This document shows positions 57,189 through 64,000 of a stretch of DNA of 64,000 nucleotides, in pieces (position 1 is the stretch's first letter; each line of letters begins with the position of its first letter). Below the pieces are notes generated by a model, which was not told the DNA's origin, did no database searches, and saw only the letters and a list, made by a program, of their open reading frames with translations. This stretch comes from Rhizobium phaseoli (lineage in GTDB: Bacteria; Pseudomonadota; Alphaproteobacteria; Rhizobiales; Rhizobiaceae). The stretch covers positions 186,001 through 250,000 of the forward strand of contig NZ_WUFT01000006.1 in the NCBI RefSeq assembly GCF_010668805.1, read 5' to 3'. A program made the position numbers and the translations under genes.

Positions 57189-57641
57189 TTGAGAGTTTTC
57201 CTGATTTTGCTGGCGGCTACCCTGTTCCTTATGGGTGCCTGGACCTTTATCCGGTTCAAAACGGCAGGACAAACATGGGAGGGCGTATATGACTGCAGTG
57301 ATCGAGGGCCACTGAATGACGGTGAATTTATACGAGCAGCCGTATCGCAGAGCATCCAGGCCTCGAAAGCGTCGCCATTTTATCGACAGTCCTCAGGCTT
57401 GAGATCGAATTTAATATTTGCGGAGAAATTCATATTAGATAATCCCGGATGTTGCAGTATCTACCACGGAGATCCCAACGATTACTTCTCTCCTGAAGGA
57501 TTTGAGGAGTATATGACGAGAACCGTGGCTAAGATTGTGAAAATTAAATTCATGAAAGAGGATCGATCCAATGGAGTGTATTTTGGAAGGACGGCGTCCT
57601 ATTACGTGAAACTAGATGCTTGCGGAAATCAATTGGATTAG
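57189..57641 (+). CDS. Exported or membrane-anchored protein of unknown function
   Basis: I do not recognise this 150-residue protein. It begins with a hydrophobic segment (VFLILLAATLFLMGAWTFI) that could be an anchor or signal, and the rest looks globular with four cysteines (C36, two in GCC, one in DACGN). The start is TTG 57189 with GAGAG upstream. Base composition is clearly lower in G+C than the rest of the window. It follows the small membrane protein gene and may act with it. Confidence 0.55.
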   Translation: MRVFLILLAATLFLMGAWTFIRFKTAGQTWEGVYDCSDRGPLNDGEFIRAAVSQSIQASKASPFYRQSSGLRSNLIFAEKFILDNPGCCSIYHGDPNDYFSPEGFEEYMTRTVAKIVKIKFMKEDRSNGVYFGRTASYYVKLDACGNQLD

Positions 57642-57644
57642 GCA

Positions 57645-57744
57645 TGCGGAGATCGTCGTGATTGGTAGGGCTCGCGTGCAAGCTCCAACGCCTGACGTGC
57701 TGGACCGGATCGAGGGGATCGTCGGAAACAGACCGGAAAGGCGA
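57645..57744 (+). pseudogene. Decayed 3' fragment of an aldo/keto reductase gene
   Basis: Translated in one frame this reads EIVVIGRARVQ then TPDVLDRIEGIVGNRPE. The intact reductase at 55705-56697 ends with STVILGASRASQ, about 17 more residues, then TPDVLNRIDTIVGNKPE. The match holds at the nucleotide level too (for example GACGTGCTG and ACCGGATCGA are shared). The fragment has lost the middle section and the rest of the gene. Confidence 0.7.
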
Positions 57745-57836
57745 GCTAACAACATGCATCAAAGGCAGAGCGGCATCAGGTCGATGGGCGCGGATCGTTC
57801 CCGATTCGCGCCTGTGCCACCGTTCGGCTTGTCGGA

Positions 57837-59171
57837 TTAAGCGACCGCTTCCGCCTGACGAAGGAAGTTCTGGAGCTGGTCTTCTGGAACGAACGAACCG
57901 CCTGTCGTCCAGAGGATGTGCGTCGCCCGCGACATCTTCTCCTCGATGCCGTGTGCCGCTTGGAACCGCCGGCCTTCCTTGCTGCGCAAGAGGAAGTCCG
58001 GGCCTAGCAAGGCGGCGGCGGCCGAGGGCTCCAGCTTTTGCCTTTGGGTGGTCCACGCCATTCGAAGCAGCTTGAACAGATCGTCGTCGGCGGCGGTGTA
58101 GATGCCGGCGAGCATCTCGCGCATCACCGTGGCGACGAAGGCAGACATGCGGGCGACGGCCATGCCATCGGCTTCGGTCTTGTTCGTCAGGCCGACGTCG
58201 TAAACCGATACCAGCTCCTGCGAACCCGACATCATATGGACGAGGGCACAGGGCGACTGAACCGGCTCGACGAAGAACGCGTGCACGTTGTCGCCGAAGA
58301 TCGCCTTGGCACCGAAGGTAACGCCGCCCGGCGCCCCACCGATACCGCAGGGCAGGTAGAGGAAAAGTGGGTTCTCCTCGTCGATGGTTATGCCACGCTC
58401 GTCGAGTTGCGCTGCCAGCTCCGACGCCGCCGCGCTGTAACCGAGGAACAGGTGCCGAGACTGCTCATCGTCGACGAAATAGATCGTCGGGTCGGCGTCG
58501 GCGATTTCGCGGGCGTTTTCGACCGCGGTCGTGTAGTCCGCCTCGTGCTGGATGACGTCTACCCCCAGCCGCCGGAGGCGCTCCACCTTCCAGGCCTTGG
58601 CGTCGGAAGACATGTGAACCGTGGCTTTGAAGCCGAGGGCGCGTGCGGCGATGCCGACGCTCAAGCCCAGATTGCCGGTGCTGCCCACCGCCACCGTATA
58701 TCCGGAGAATAACGAACGGGCCTGTTCCGCTGCGAGCTTGCGGATGTCTTCAGCGTCGCCGAGCAGTCCGGCCTGACGGGCGAGACCCTCGGCAAACAGG
58801 AAAACCTCATAGACGCCGCCCCGAGCCTTGATGGAGCCCGCGACCGGCAGGTGGCTGTCGGCCTTGATGAAGACCTTGCCAAACTCTCTCTTTCGATAGC
58901 CGAGCGCCTCGCGCAGCTCCTTGAGTTCCACCAGTTCGGAGCGGATCTCGCCGTCCGAATCCTTAAGTTCCGGAAAGCACGCGGCAATGAGCGGCGCCAA
59001 GCGCTGCCAGTTCAGGCGCGCTCTGTGCACGTCGGCCGGCGAAACCGGCAGATCTGAAGTGTCGATCGCCTGTTTCCGATAGGCAGGATTGAGCCAGAGG
59101 GTGGGTCGGCCTGCAAGAACATCTTCCCGAGCGGGGTCGGCGGGCAGTATCGTCTTCATATGGATTTCCAT
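57837..59171 (-). CDS. dsdA: D-serine ammonia-lyase
   Basis: DsdA converts D-serine to pyruvate and ammonia. The 444-residue protein aligns along its whole length with the E. coli enzyme pattern: SHLPVAGSIKARGGVYEV with the PLP lysine K115, AVGSTGNLGLSVGIAARALGFKATVHMSSDAKAWK, FVDDEQSRHLFLGYSAA, LYLPCGIGGAPGGVTFG and HILWTTGGSFVPE. An in-frame ATG at 59159 with GGA upstream is an alternative start. It lies 27 bp after the transporter ATPase, at the end of the operon. Confidence 0.93.
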   Translation of the reverse strand: MEIHMKTILPADPAREDVLAGRPTLWLNPAYRKQAIDTSDLPVSPADVHRARLNWQRLAPLIAACFPELKDSDGEIRSELVELKELREALGYRKREFGKVFIKADSHLPVAGSIKARGGVYEVFLFAEGLARQAGLLGDAEDIRKLAAEQARSLFSGYTVAVGSTGNLGLSVGIAARALGFKATVHMSSDAKAWKVERLRRLGVDVIQHEADYTTAVENAREIADADPTIYFVDDEQSRHLFLGYSAAASELAAQLDERGITIDEENPLFLYLPCGIGGAPGGVTFGAKAIFGDNVHAFFVEPVQSPCALVHMMSGSQELVSVYDVGLTNKTEADGMAVARMSAFVATVMREMLAGIYTAADDDLFKLLRMAWTTQRQKLEPSAAAALLGPDFLLRSKEGRRFQAAHGIEEKMSRATHILWTTGGSFVPEDQLQNFLRQAEAVA

Positions 59172-59198
59172 TGCTTCGTGCGCCGCTGCTCTGCGCGG

Positions 59199-59957
59199 TC
59201 AGTGTTTCAGGACGCGTGCGAGGAAGGCGCGAGCACGGTCGTTTTTCGGATTGTCGAAGAACTCGTCCGGCTTTCCGACCTCGATGATCGAACCTTGGTC
59301 GATGTAGACGACGCGATCGGCGACCTCTCTTGCGAACCCCATTTCATGCGTCACGACCATCATCGTCATGCCTTCGGCGGCCAGTTCCCGCATGACGTCA
59401 AGGACTTCGCCGACCATTTCCGGATCCAGGGCGCTGGTGGGCTCGTCGAAGAGCATCAGATGCGGCTCCATGGCAAGCGAGCGTGCTATGGCCACGCGTT
59501 GCTGCTGGCCGCCTGACAACTGACCCGGATATTTGTCGGCGTGCGCCCTGAGGCCGACGCGGTCGAGAAGCTTCATCGCGGTCGCTTCGGCTTCTTCCCG
59601 CGACTTCTTGCGAACCCGCATCGGCGCGATGGTGATATTGTCCAGCACGCTCTTGTGCGGGAACAGGCCGAACTGTTGAAATACCATGCCGACGCCCTTG
59701 CGGATCGCCGCAAGCTCGCGTTCCCCGCCAAGCTTTCGATCCGCCTCGACGGGCATTTCGTAGCCGTCCACGACAAGGCTGCCGTTCTGGTACATTTCGA
59801 GGCCGTTGACGCACCGGATCAGGGTAGACTTTCCTGAGCCGCTGGCCCCCAGGATGACCATGACTTCACCGCGTGTGACGGCGAGATCGATGTCCTTCAG
59901 CACATGGTGAGCGCCGTAGAACTTGTTCATGCTTTTCATTTCGACGATGGCGTTCAT
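59199..59957 (-). CDS. Amino-acid ABC transporter, ATP-binding protein
   Basis: The 252-residue protein has Walker [10 protein letters not shown], the ABC signature [19 protein letters not shown] and Walker [15 protein letters not shown]. It is closest in style to AapP/GlnQ polar amino-acid ATPases. The ATG at 59957 follows GGAGACATC; a longer frame to 60029 overlaps the permease and lacks support. It energises the two permeases encoded just upstream. Confidence 0.93.
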   Translation of the reverse strand: MNAIVEMKSMNKFYGAHHVLKDIDLAVTRGEVMVILGASGSGKSTLIRCVNGLEMYQNGSLVVDGYEMPVEADRKLGGERELAAIRKGVGMVFQQFGLFPHKSVLDNITIAPMRVRKKSREEAEATAMKLLDRVGLRAHADKYPGQLSGGQQQRVAIARSLAMEPHLMLFDEPTSALDPEMVGEVLDVMRELAAEGMTMMVVTHEMGFAREVADRVVYIDQGSIIEVGKPDEFFDNPKNDRARAFLARVLKH

Positions 59958-59982
59958 CGTGATGTCTCCGTGTTGGATCGGC

Positions 59983-61110
59983 TCACCGGGTGCTCGTTGC
60001 CATGTGGTCTTCGAGCTTTCTTGCGGCATAGGTGATCATCGAGCCGACCAGGAAATAGGTGATGAGCAGGAACGAGAGGACTTCGAAGGTCCGGTCGCCA
60101 TATTGCGGGTTCGCCAGGATCATCTGTCCTGCGCGGAGAAAATCCGTGAGCCCGATGATGAAGACGAGCGGCGCAGAGTTGAAGATGTCGAGCACGTTGC
60201 CAACCAGCGGAGCGACCACGACCCGGAGCGCCTGTGGCAGAACGATCGAGCGGTTGATGTCGAATTCGCTCATGCCGAGAGACCTAGCCGCCTCGGTCTG
60301 AGCGCGGGGAACCGCCTGAAGGCCGCTTCGCACGTATTCGGCGACGTAGGCGGAGTAGAAGATCGTGAAGCCGATCATGCCGCGCGCGACGTCGGCCAGT
60401 CCCCACTGCGGTGCAAGGACCGGCATGAGGATCCAGATCCAGTAGACGACGAGGATAAGCGGGACCGAGCGCATGACCTCGATATACCAGGTGCAAACGA
60501 TCCGCAGGCTGGAGAGCCGGCTCTGCCGTCCGAACGCAAGCAGGATGCCGATCGGAAGGGACAGGACCGAAGTCACCAACGTCAGAAGGACACTGAGAAG
60601 AAGTCCGCCCCAGAGCCCCACGCCCGGAGGGGCCATCACTGCCACAACGACGATGAAGCCAGTGAACGCCGCGGCAGGCATCACCTTCCTGGATAGTGGC
60701 AGGTAGGACGTCAGCACCCAGCCCAGCACGGTCGCGGCGACGACGCCTGCGGCAGGCAGTGCATTGCCCAGATCGCCATGATCGACGATCAAAAGCAGCA
60801 ACGGCACGAGAACCAGTACGAGACCGTGGTGAGGCTTGAACGAAAACACGCAGCCGAGGCCGGCGCCGAGTATCGCTCCGATGATCGCCGAAGCCGTCCA
60901 TGCACGCCACGCCTGATCGGCGGGGAATACGCCGATCATCAACACCCGCAGGCTCGCTGCGATAATGTCCCACCTTGCCGTGGTGAGCGCCCAGTCAAAG
61001 ATGGAATAGGCGAGCCAGAGAACGCTTGGAATGACCAGCAGCGAGAGGGCGACGTCGAAAGGTTTTCCAAAGAGGTTGTGACGGGTCCACTTTATGGAGG
61101 TGGTGATCAT
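59983..61110 (-). CDS. Amino-acid ABC transporter permease, AapM-type
   Basis: The 375-residue inner-membrane protein has an N-terminal extension with extra hydrophobic segments and a C-terminal permease core with [21 protein letters not shown] and [56 protein letters not shown] (EAA-type loop). The long N-terminus is typical of the AapM family. Its start overlaps the other permease stop (ATGA). Confidence 0.92.
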   Translation of the reverse strand: MITTSIKWTRHNLFGKPFDVALSLLVIPSVLWLAYSIFDWALTTARWDIIAASLRVLMIGVFPADQAWRAWTASAIIGAILGAGLGCVFSFKPHHGLVLVLVPLLLLIVDHGDLGNALPAAGVVAATVLGWVLTSYLPLSRKVMPAAAFTGFIVVVAVMAPPGVGLWGGLLLSVLLTLVTSVLSLPIGILLAFGRQSRLSSLRIVCTWYIEVMRSVPLILVVYWIWILMPVLAPQWGLADVARGMIGFTIFYSAYVAEYVRSGLQAVPRAQTEAARSLGMSEFDINRSIVLPQALRVVVAPLVGNVLDIFNSAPLVFIIGLTDFLRAGQMILANPQYGDRTFEVLSFLLITYFLVGSMITYAARKLEDHMATSTR

Positions 61111-62321
61111 CGCGACACTCCCATTCGGTTGAGACGGCGGTTCGTCCAGTACACGGCTGAACTGATGATCCAGCTGAGGATCAGGTAGGACGCCATGACG
61201 ATGATGATGCCTTCAAGGCTGTGACCGGTCTGATTGGCGATCGTTCCGTAGATGTTGAACAGGTCGGGATATCCGACCGCGATCCCGAGCGCGGTATTCT
61301 TGGTCAGGCTGATATACTGGTTGCCGAAGGAGGGGAGAACGACACGGAATACCTGAGGAAGGACGATGTCGTTGACGGTGTCGCGCCGGCTGAGGCTGAG
61401 CGATCCCGCTGCTTCCCACTGAGCCTTTGGAAGAGCGTCGATCGCGCCGCGGACGATCTCGGCGATGAAGGAAGCGCTGTTGACGACGACGGCAAGCAGG
61501 AGGGCCGCCATCTCAGGGCTTATGCTGGTTCCCCCGCTGGCCTTGAACTTGTTGGCGACAGGAAAATCGACGGCCATTCCGCCGGTCGCGATCAGCAGCC
61601 CGAAGCAGACGACCGCTGCGGCGATGCATATCCGCCGCATTCCACGGATGGGGTCGAACACCGCCCCCAGGACCGACACCCATGAGGCGATGGCGAGGAT
61701 GAGCGAAAGGGTGGATGAGCCGCCGCTCCAGGAGAGGGTAGGAACGTATATGCCTTGCTGGCTGACGATAAGGCCGCCGTAAATCTTCGCTGCGGACGCC
61801 ATCGGAGGAAAGCGCAGCACGACTGCGAAGTACCAGAAGACAAGCTGTATGAGCAGTGGTGTGTTGCGTACGAACTCCACGATCCAGAAACAGAGATTTC
61901 TCACCACCCAGTTGGTCGAGAGACGGCCGACGCCGAGCATCGTTCCGAGGATCGTGCTGAAAACGATCGCAAGCAGTGCGACCTTCACGGTGTTGAAGAT
62001 ACCTGTGACGAAAGCCGACGCGACCGACATGTCCGAAGAGAACTGGGCGAGGCTGGGGACGGCGCCTTGATCGGAGGTCAGCGTCCATCCTTCGCTGATG
62101 TCGAAGCCGGCAATGTTTGCCAGGAACGAGAAGCTGAACCGCATGCCCTTCTCGGAAAGGCCGGCCTTGACCGCGTATGCCAAGATGCCGAGCAGCATAA
62201 CGACCAGGGCGACGATTCCCAGCTGGATCGCCTCGTGCCGGATGCGATTGCGCAGGCGCCGCGACGTCAGCCTATCACTCTCTGCCATGCCGTGCATCGC
62301 ACTCGTTTCGTCGATTGTCAT
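61107..62321 (-). CDS. Amino-acid ABC transporter permease, AapQ-type
   Basis: The 404-residue protein has the AapQ layout: one N-terminal helix, a long periplasmic segment (FLANIAGFDISEGW), then the permease core with EFVRNTPLLIQLVFWYF and the EAA loop EIVRGAIDALPKAQWEAAGSLSLSRRDTVNDIVLPQVFRVVLPSFGNQYISLTKNTALG. The FDISEGW-like segment is characteristic of this family. It is 57 bp after the binding protein gene. Confidence 0.92.
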   Translation of the reverse strand: MTIDETSAMHGMAESDRLTSRRLRNRIRHEAIQLGIVALVVMLLGILAYAVKAGLSEKGMRFSFSFLANIAGFDISEGWTLTSDQGAVPSLAQFSSDMSVASAFVTGIFNTVKVALLAIVFSTILGTMLGVGRLSTNWVVRNLCFWIVEFVRNTPLLIQLVFWYFAVVLRFPPMASAAKIYGGLIVSQQGIYVPTLSWSGGSSTLSLILAIASWVSVLGAVFDPIRGMRRICIAAAVVCFGLLIATGGMAVDFPVANKFKASGGTSISPEMAALLLAVVVNSASFIAEIVRGAIDALPKAQWEAAGSLSLSRRDTVNDIVLPQVFRVVLPSFGNQYISLTKNTALGIAVGYPDLFNIYGTIANQTGHSLEGIIIVMASYLILSWIISSAVYWTNRRLNRMGVSR

Positions 62322-62340
62322 GTTCAGGCTCCAAGAGCTT

Positions 62341-62370
62341 GGGGGGCGAAACGTTGTGGTTCCGACCCCC
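62341..62370 (-). promoter_or_regulatory. Hairpin between binding-protein and permease genes
   Basis: GGGGG and CCCCC with partly paired flanks form a hairpin in the 57-bp gap. Such structures often stabilise the binding-protein mRNA relative to the permease part of ABC operons. No T-run follows on the minus strand. Confidence 0.4.
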
Positions 62371-62378
62371 GGCCGGCA

Positions 62379-63413
62379 TCAGTTCCAGAGCGGCGAGTAG
62401 ATGGCGCCACCCTGCGTCCACAAGGCGTTCGGCGTGCCCTTGCGGTCGAGATACATCTTGGTCTTCGGACCGAGGTTACGATCGTAGGCCTCGCCGTAGT
62501 TGCCGACGGCCTTGATCGCCTGAGCAATGAAGTCGTCGGAGAGGCCGAAGTCCTTGCCGTAGCCGCCGCCATTGCTGCCGAGGAACTTCTGAACGAAGGG
62601 GTCTTCGCTCTTCAGCTTTTCCGCCAGATTAGCCTGGGTAATCCCGGACTCCTCGGCCTGGAAGAGGCCGTATTCGATCCAGCGGAGCGCGTTGCGCCAC
62701 TTGGAGTCGTTGGCAGCGACGAAGCCGCCGAACGGGGACTTGTCCAGCGTATCCGGGAGGATCAGATAGTCGGCTGGCTTCGGTGCGTTCCCCGCCCAGG
62801 CGGCAAGTGCGGACCGGTCGGTGCTCATCGCGTTGCAGCGACCCGAGTTGAGAGCGGAGAAGAGCTTTTCGAGGTTTTCGTAGGTCAGGACCTTGGAGTC
62901 CTTCCAGCCACGTGCCTTGAAGGCAGAAGCCAGAACGGTCTCGGTCGCCGATCCCTGGGTGGTGCAGATCGTTGCGCCATCAAGGTCTGCGAATTCCTTG
63001 ATCCCGGCCTCAGTTTTCACCATAAGGCCGGTACCGTCGTAGAAGTTGATCGGCAGAAAATCGATCGCGATTGACGATTCACGCGCTGGTTTGATCGTGG
63101 TGTGGGCAAAGACCACGTCGACCTGACCGGTAAGCACTGCGTCAAAGCGGCTCTTGTCGGTCACCGTAATGAACTTGACCTTCGAGGCGTCGCCAAGAAC
63201 GCCGGCTGCGACCGCCTTGCAGAAGTCGACGTCGAGCCCTTCCATCTGTCCAGTCGTGGTGTTGAGATACCCGAAGCCCGGAGCAGTATTGTCGGTGCCG
63301 CAGTTGAGCACACCGCGCTGCTTGACCGTGTCGAGAACGGAAGCGGAAGCATTGGCCGCCGTGAACGCAACGCCTGCGAAAACGCCGGCAGTCAGGATTT
63401 TGAGTAGTTTCAT
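62379..63413 (-). CDS. Amino-acid ABC transporter substrate-binding protein, AapJ-like
   Basis: The 344-residue precursor has a signal peptide (MKLLKILTAGVFAGVAFTAANASA) and a family 3 binding domain (VLNCGTDNTAPGFGYLNTTTGQMEGLDVDFCKAVAAGVLGDASKVKFI), the same pattern as AapJ at the left end of the window. The start at 63413 follows AAGGGGAA. It leads an operon of two permeases, an ATPase and dsdA, so D-serine or another D-amino acid is a reasonable ligand guess. Confidence 0.92.
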   Translation of the reverse strand: MKLLKILTAGVFAGVAFTAANASASVLDTVKQRGVLNCGTDNTAPGFGYLNTTTGQMEGLDVDFCKAVAAGVLGDASKVKFITVTDKSRFDAVLTGQVDVVFAHTTIKPARESSIAIDFLPINFYDGTGLMVKTEAGIKEFADLDGATICTTQGSATETVLASAFKARGWKDSKVLTYENLEKLFSALNSGRCNAMSTDRSALAAWAGNAPKPADYLILPDTLDKSPFGGFVAANDSKWRNALRWIEYGLFQAEESGITQANLAEKLKSEDPFVQKFLGSNGGGYGKDFGLSDDFIAQAIKAVGNYGEAYDRNLGPKTKMYLDRKGTPNALWTQGGAIYSPLWN

Positions 63414-63845
63414 CGAAGTTCCCCTTTGGATCGCAGAGTGACGGTGACGCCAAATCAATGAGCGATGGCTCGATCGAAGGTTCGGTAAGACGCTAGTGGC
63501 GTTGTCGCCATTCTGAACGCGTCGTTCCCATATTGGCCAAGGTCTGGCGCGATCCCCGCTCCCAGTCCCATCAATTGGCAGACCGAAAGTAGGGGTGGGG
63601 TCTCTTCAAATCTACTTAATTCTCATGAGGTGATGCATTAGCAGATCTGTTGATTGTTGTGCCTCCATGCTACGCGGGTCTCTGATGCCGTCGTTAGCCA
63701 CGCAGGCAATTGGAAGCGGGAACGTCGATATCGCGGTTTTCCAATACGGTTGGAACCACGCGCGCGGTCGACGCGCGAAACGATGCGGTATCGGTGAAGC
63801 GGCATTTATCGACGAGGCGCTCGCGGAGCGCTGACAGCGCCTCGA
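63414..63845. other. Gene-free region between the transporter operon and the LysR gene
   Basis: No credible complete gene is seen in these 432 bases, which should hold the operon promoter. A perfect 8-bp inverted repeat (GAGGCGCT 63814-63821, AGCGCCTC 63836-63843) lies just after the LysR stop without a T-run. A GC palindrome CGCGCG-GTCGA-CGCGCG lies near 63760-63777. An AT-richer segment at about 63600-63660 is a possible regulator site. Confidence 0.5.
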
Positions 63846-64000
63846 TCAGGAGAGCGGCGGCTTCTCCGCCATCCGGTCCAGGAATGCTTGGAGAGCCGGG
63901 CTGCGCTTTTCCTCTTTCCGGAAGGCGAGAAATATCCTCCGGCGGATCTCCGGAACGAGCCTGCATACCCAGACGTCTTCGAGATCGTAGCTGGCGCGCA
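63846..64000 (-). CDS. C-terminal end of a LysR-family transcriptional regulator (partial)
   Basis: The right edge cuts this gene; only about 51 residues are present, ending ...RMAEKPPLS. The visible part, YDLEDVWVCRLVPEIRRRIFLAFRKEEKRSPALQAFLDRM, has the usual end of the LysR effector domain (charged strand followed by PALQAFLD). LysR-type DsdC controls dsdA in E. coli, so a regulator of the neighbouring operon is plausible, but here it lies on the same strand. Confidence 0.65.
   Translation of the reverse strand, partial: RASYDLEDVWVCRLVPEIRRRIFLAFRKEEKRSPALQAFLDRMAEKPPLS

Noticed and set aside
63694..63966. 90-residue minus-strand frame at the right end
   Set aside because: It overlaps the LysR tail in another frame; the LysR frame shows recognisable family sequence, and this one does not.

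Overview
The window is a high-GC alphaproteobacterial chromosome segment. Gene content, order and protein sequence point to Rhizobium of the R. etli / R. leguminosarum group: aapJ divergent from metC, an alphaproteobacterial LexA with a GTTC-N7-GTTC box, EipB/DUF1849, DUF3126, fused ispDF, pdhB with its own lipoyl domain, and dusB-ntrB-ntrC. Most of it is dense core housekeeping DNA; the last ~9 kb looks accessory.

Layout. 1-256 is the 5' part of aapJ (minus strand), divergent from metC (614-1804). 1848-6193 holds a flavin monooxygenase, a zinc-finger protein, an alpha/beta hydrolase, cysE, a DUF3126 protein and a phasin with a plausible repressor-type promoter. 6479-9338 is clpS-clpA. 9435-12434 is a minus-strand group (ridA-like, GDPD, acyltransferase-like, HIT), followed by the periplasmic EipB homologue. 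13611-18001 is a compact four-gene unit (TelA family, lipoprotein with solute-binding plus von Willebrand A domains, XpaC family, second solute-binding-like protein); this is the least described system here. 18235-31448 runs rpsB, tsf, pyrH, frr, uppS, cdsA, rseP, bamA, lpxD, fabZ, lpxA, lpxI, lpxB: translation factors feeding into undecaprenyl, phospholipid, outer-membrane assembly and lipid A genes. gltA (minus), a ComEC-like membrane protein and lexA (minus, overlapping comEC tail to tail) follow. 36396-46676 holds a VOC protein, kdsA, eno, ftsB and the pyruvate dehydrogenase cluster pdhA-pdhB-pdhC-(SGNH hydrolase)-(GNAT)-lpdA. 46759-51399 has two small membrane proteins, lipA, a P-loop kinase-like protein, a Coq10/RatA protein, cinA and ispDF. 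51545-55160 is dusB-ntrB-ntrC.

Accessory end. After ntrC, where rhizobia usually carry ntrY-ntrX, there is a 544-bp gene-free stretch (three-copy tandem repeat, two perfect DnaA boxes, an orphan terminator), an aldo/keto reductase, a RIME-like repeat, two small AT-richer unknown genes, a decayed second copy of the reductase 3' end, and a minus-strand operon for D-serine ammonia-lyase with a complete Aap-type amino-acid ABC transporter, plus the tail of a LysR-type regulator at the window edge. This suggests a D-amino-acid uptake and deamination locus inserted beside ntrBC.

No tRNA, rRNA, CRISPR array, transposase or prophage gene was seen. Repeats are limited to three RIME-like elements, one large palindromic intergenic element and the tandem repeat at the ntrC stop. 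Start codons were chosen from Shine-Dalgarno placement, overlap with the upstream gene and family length; where these conflict it is stated.
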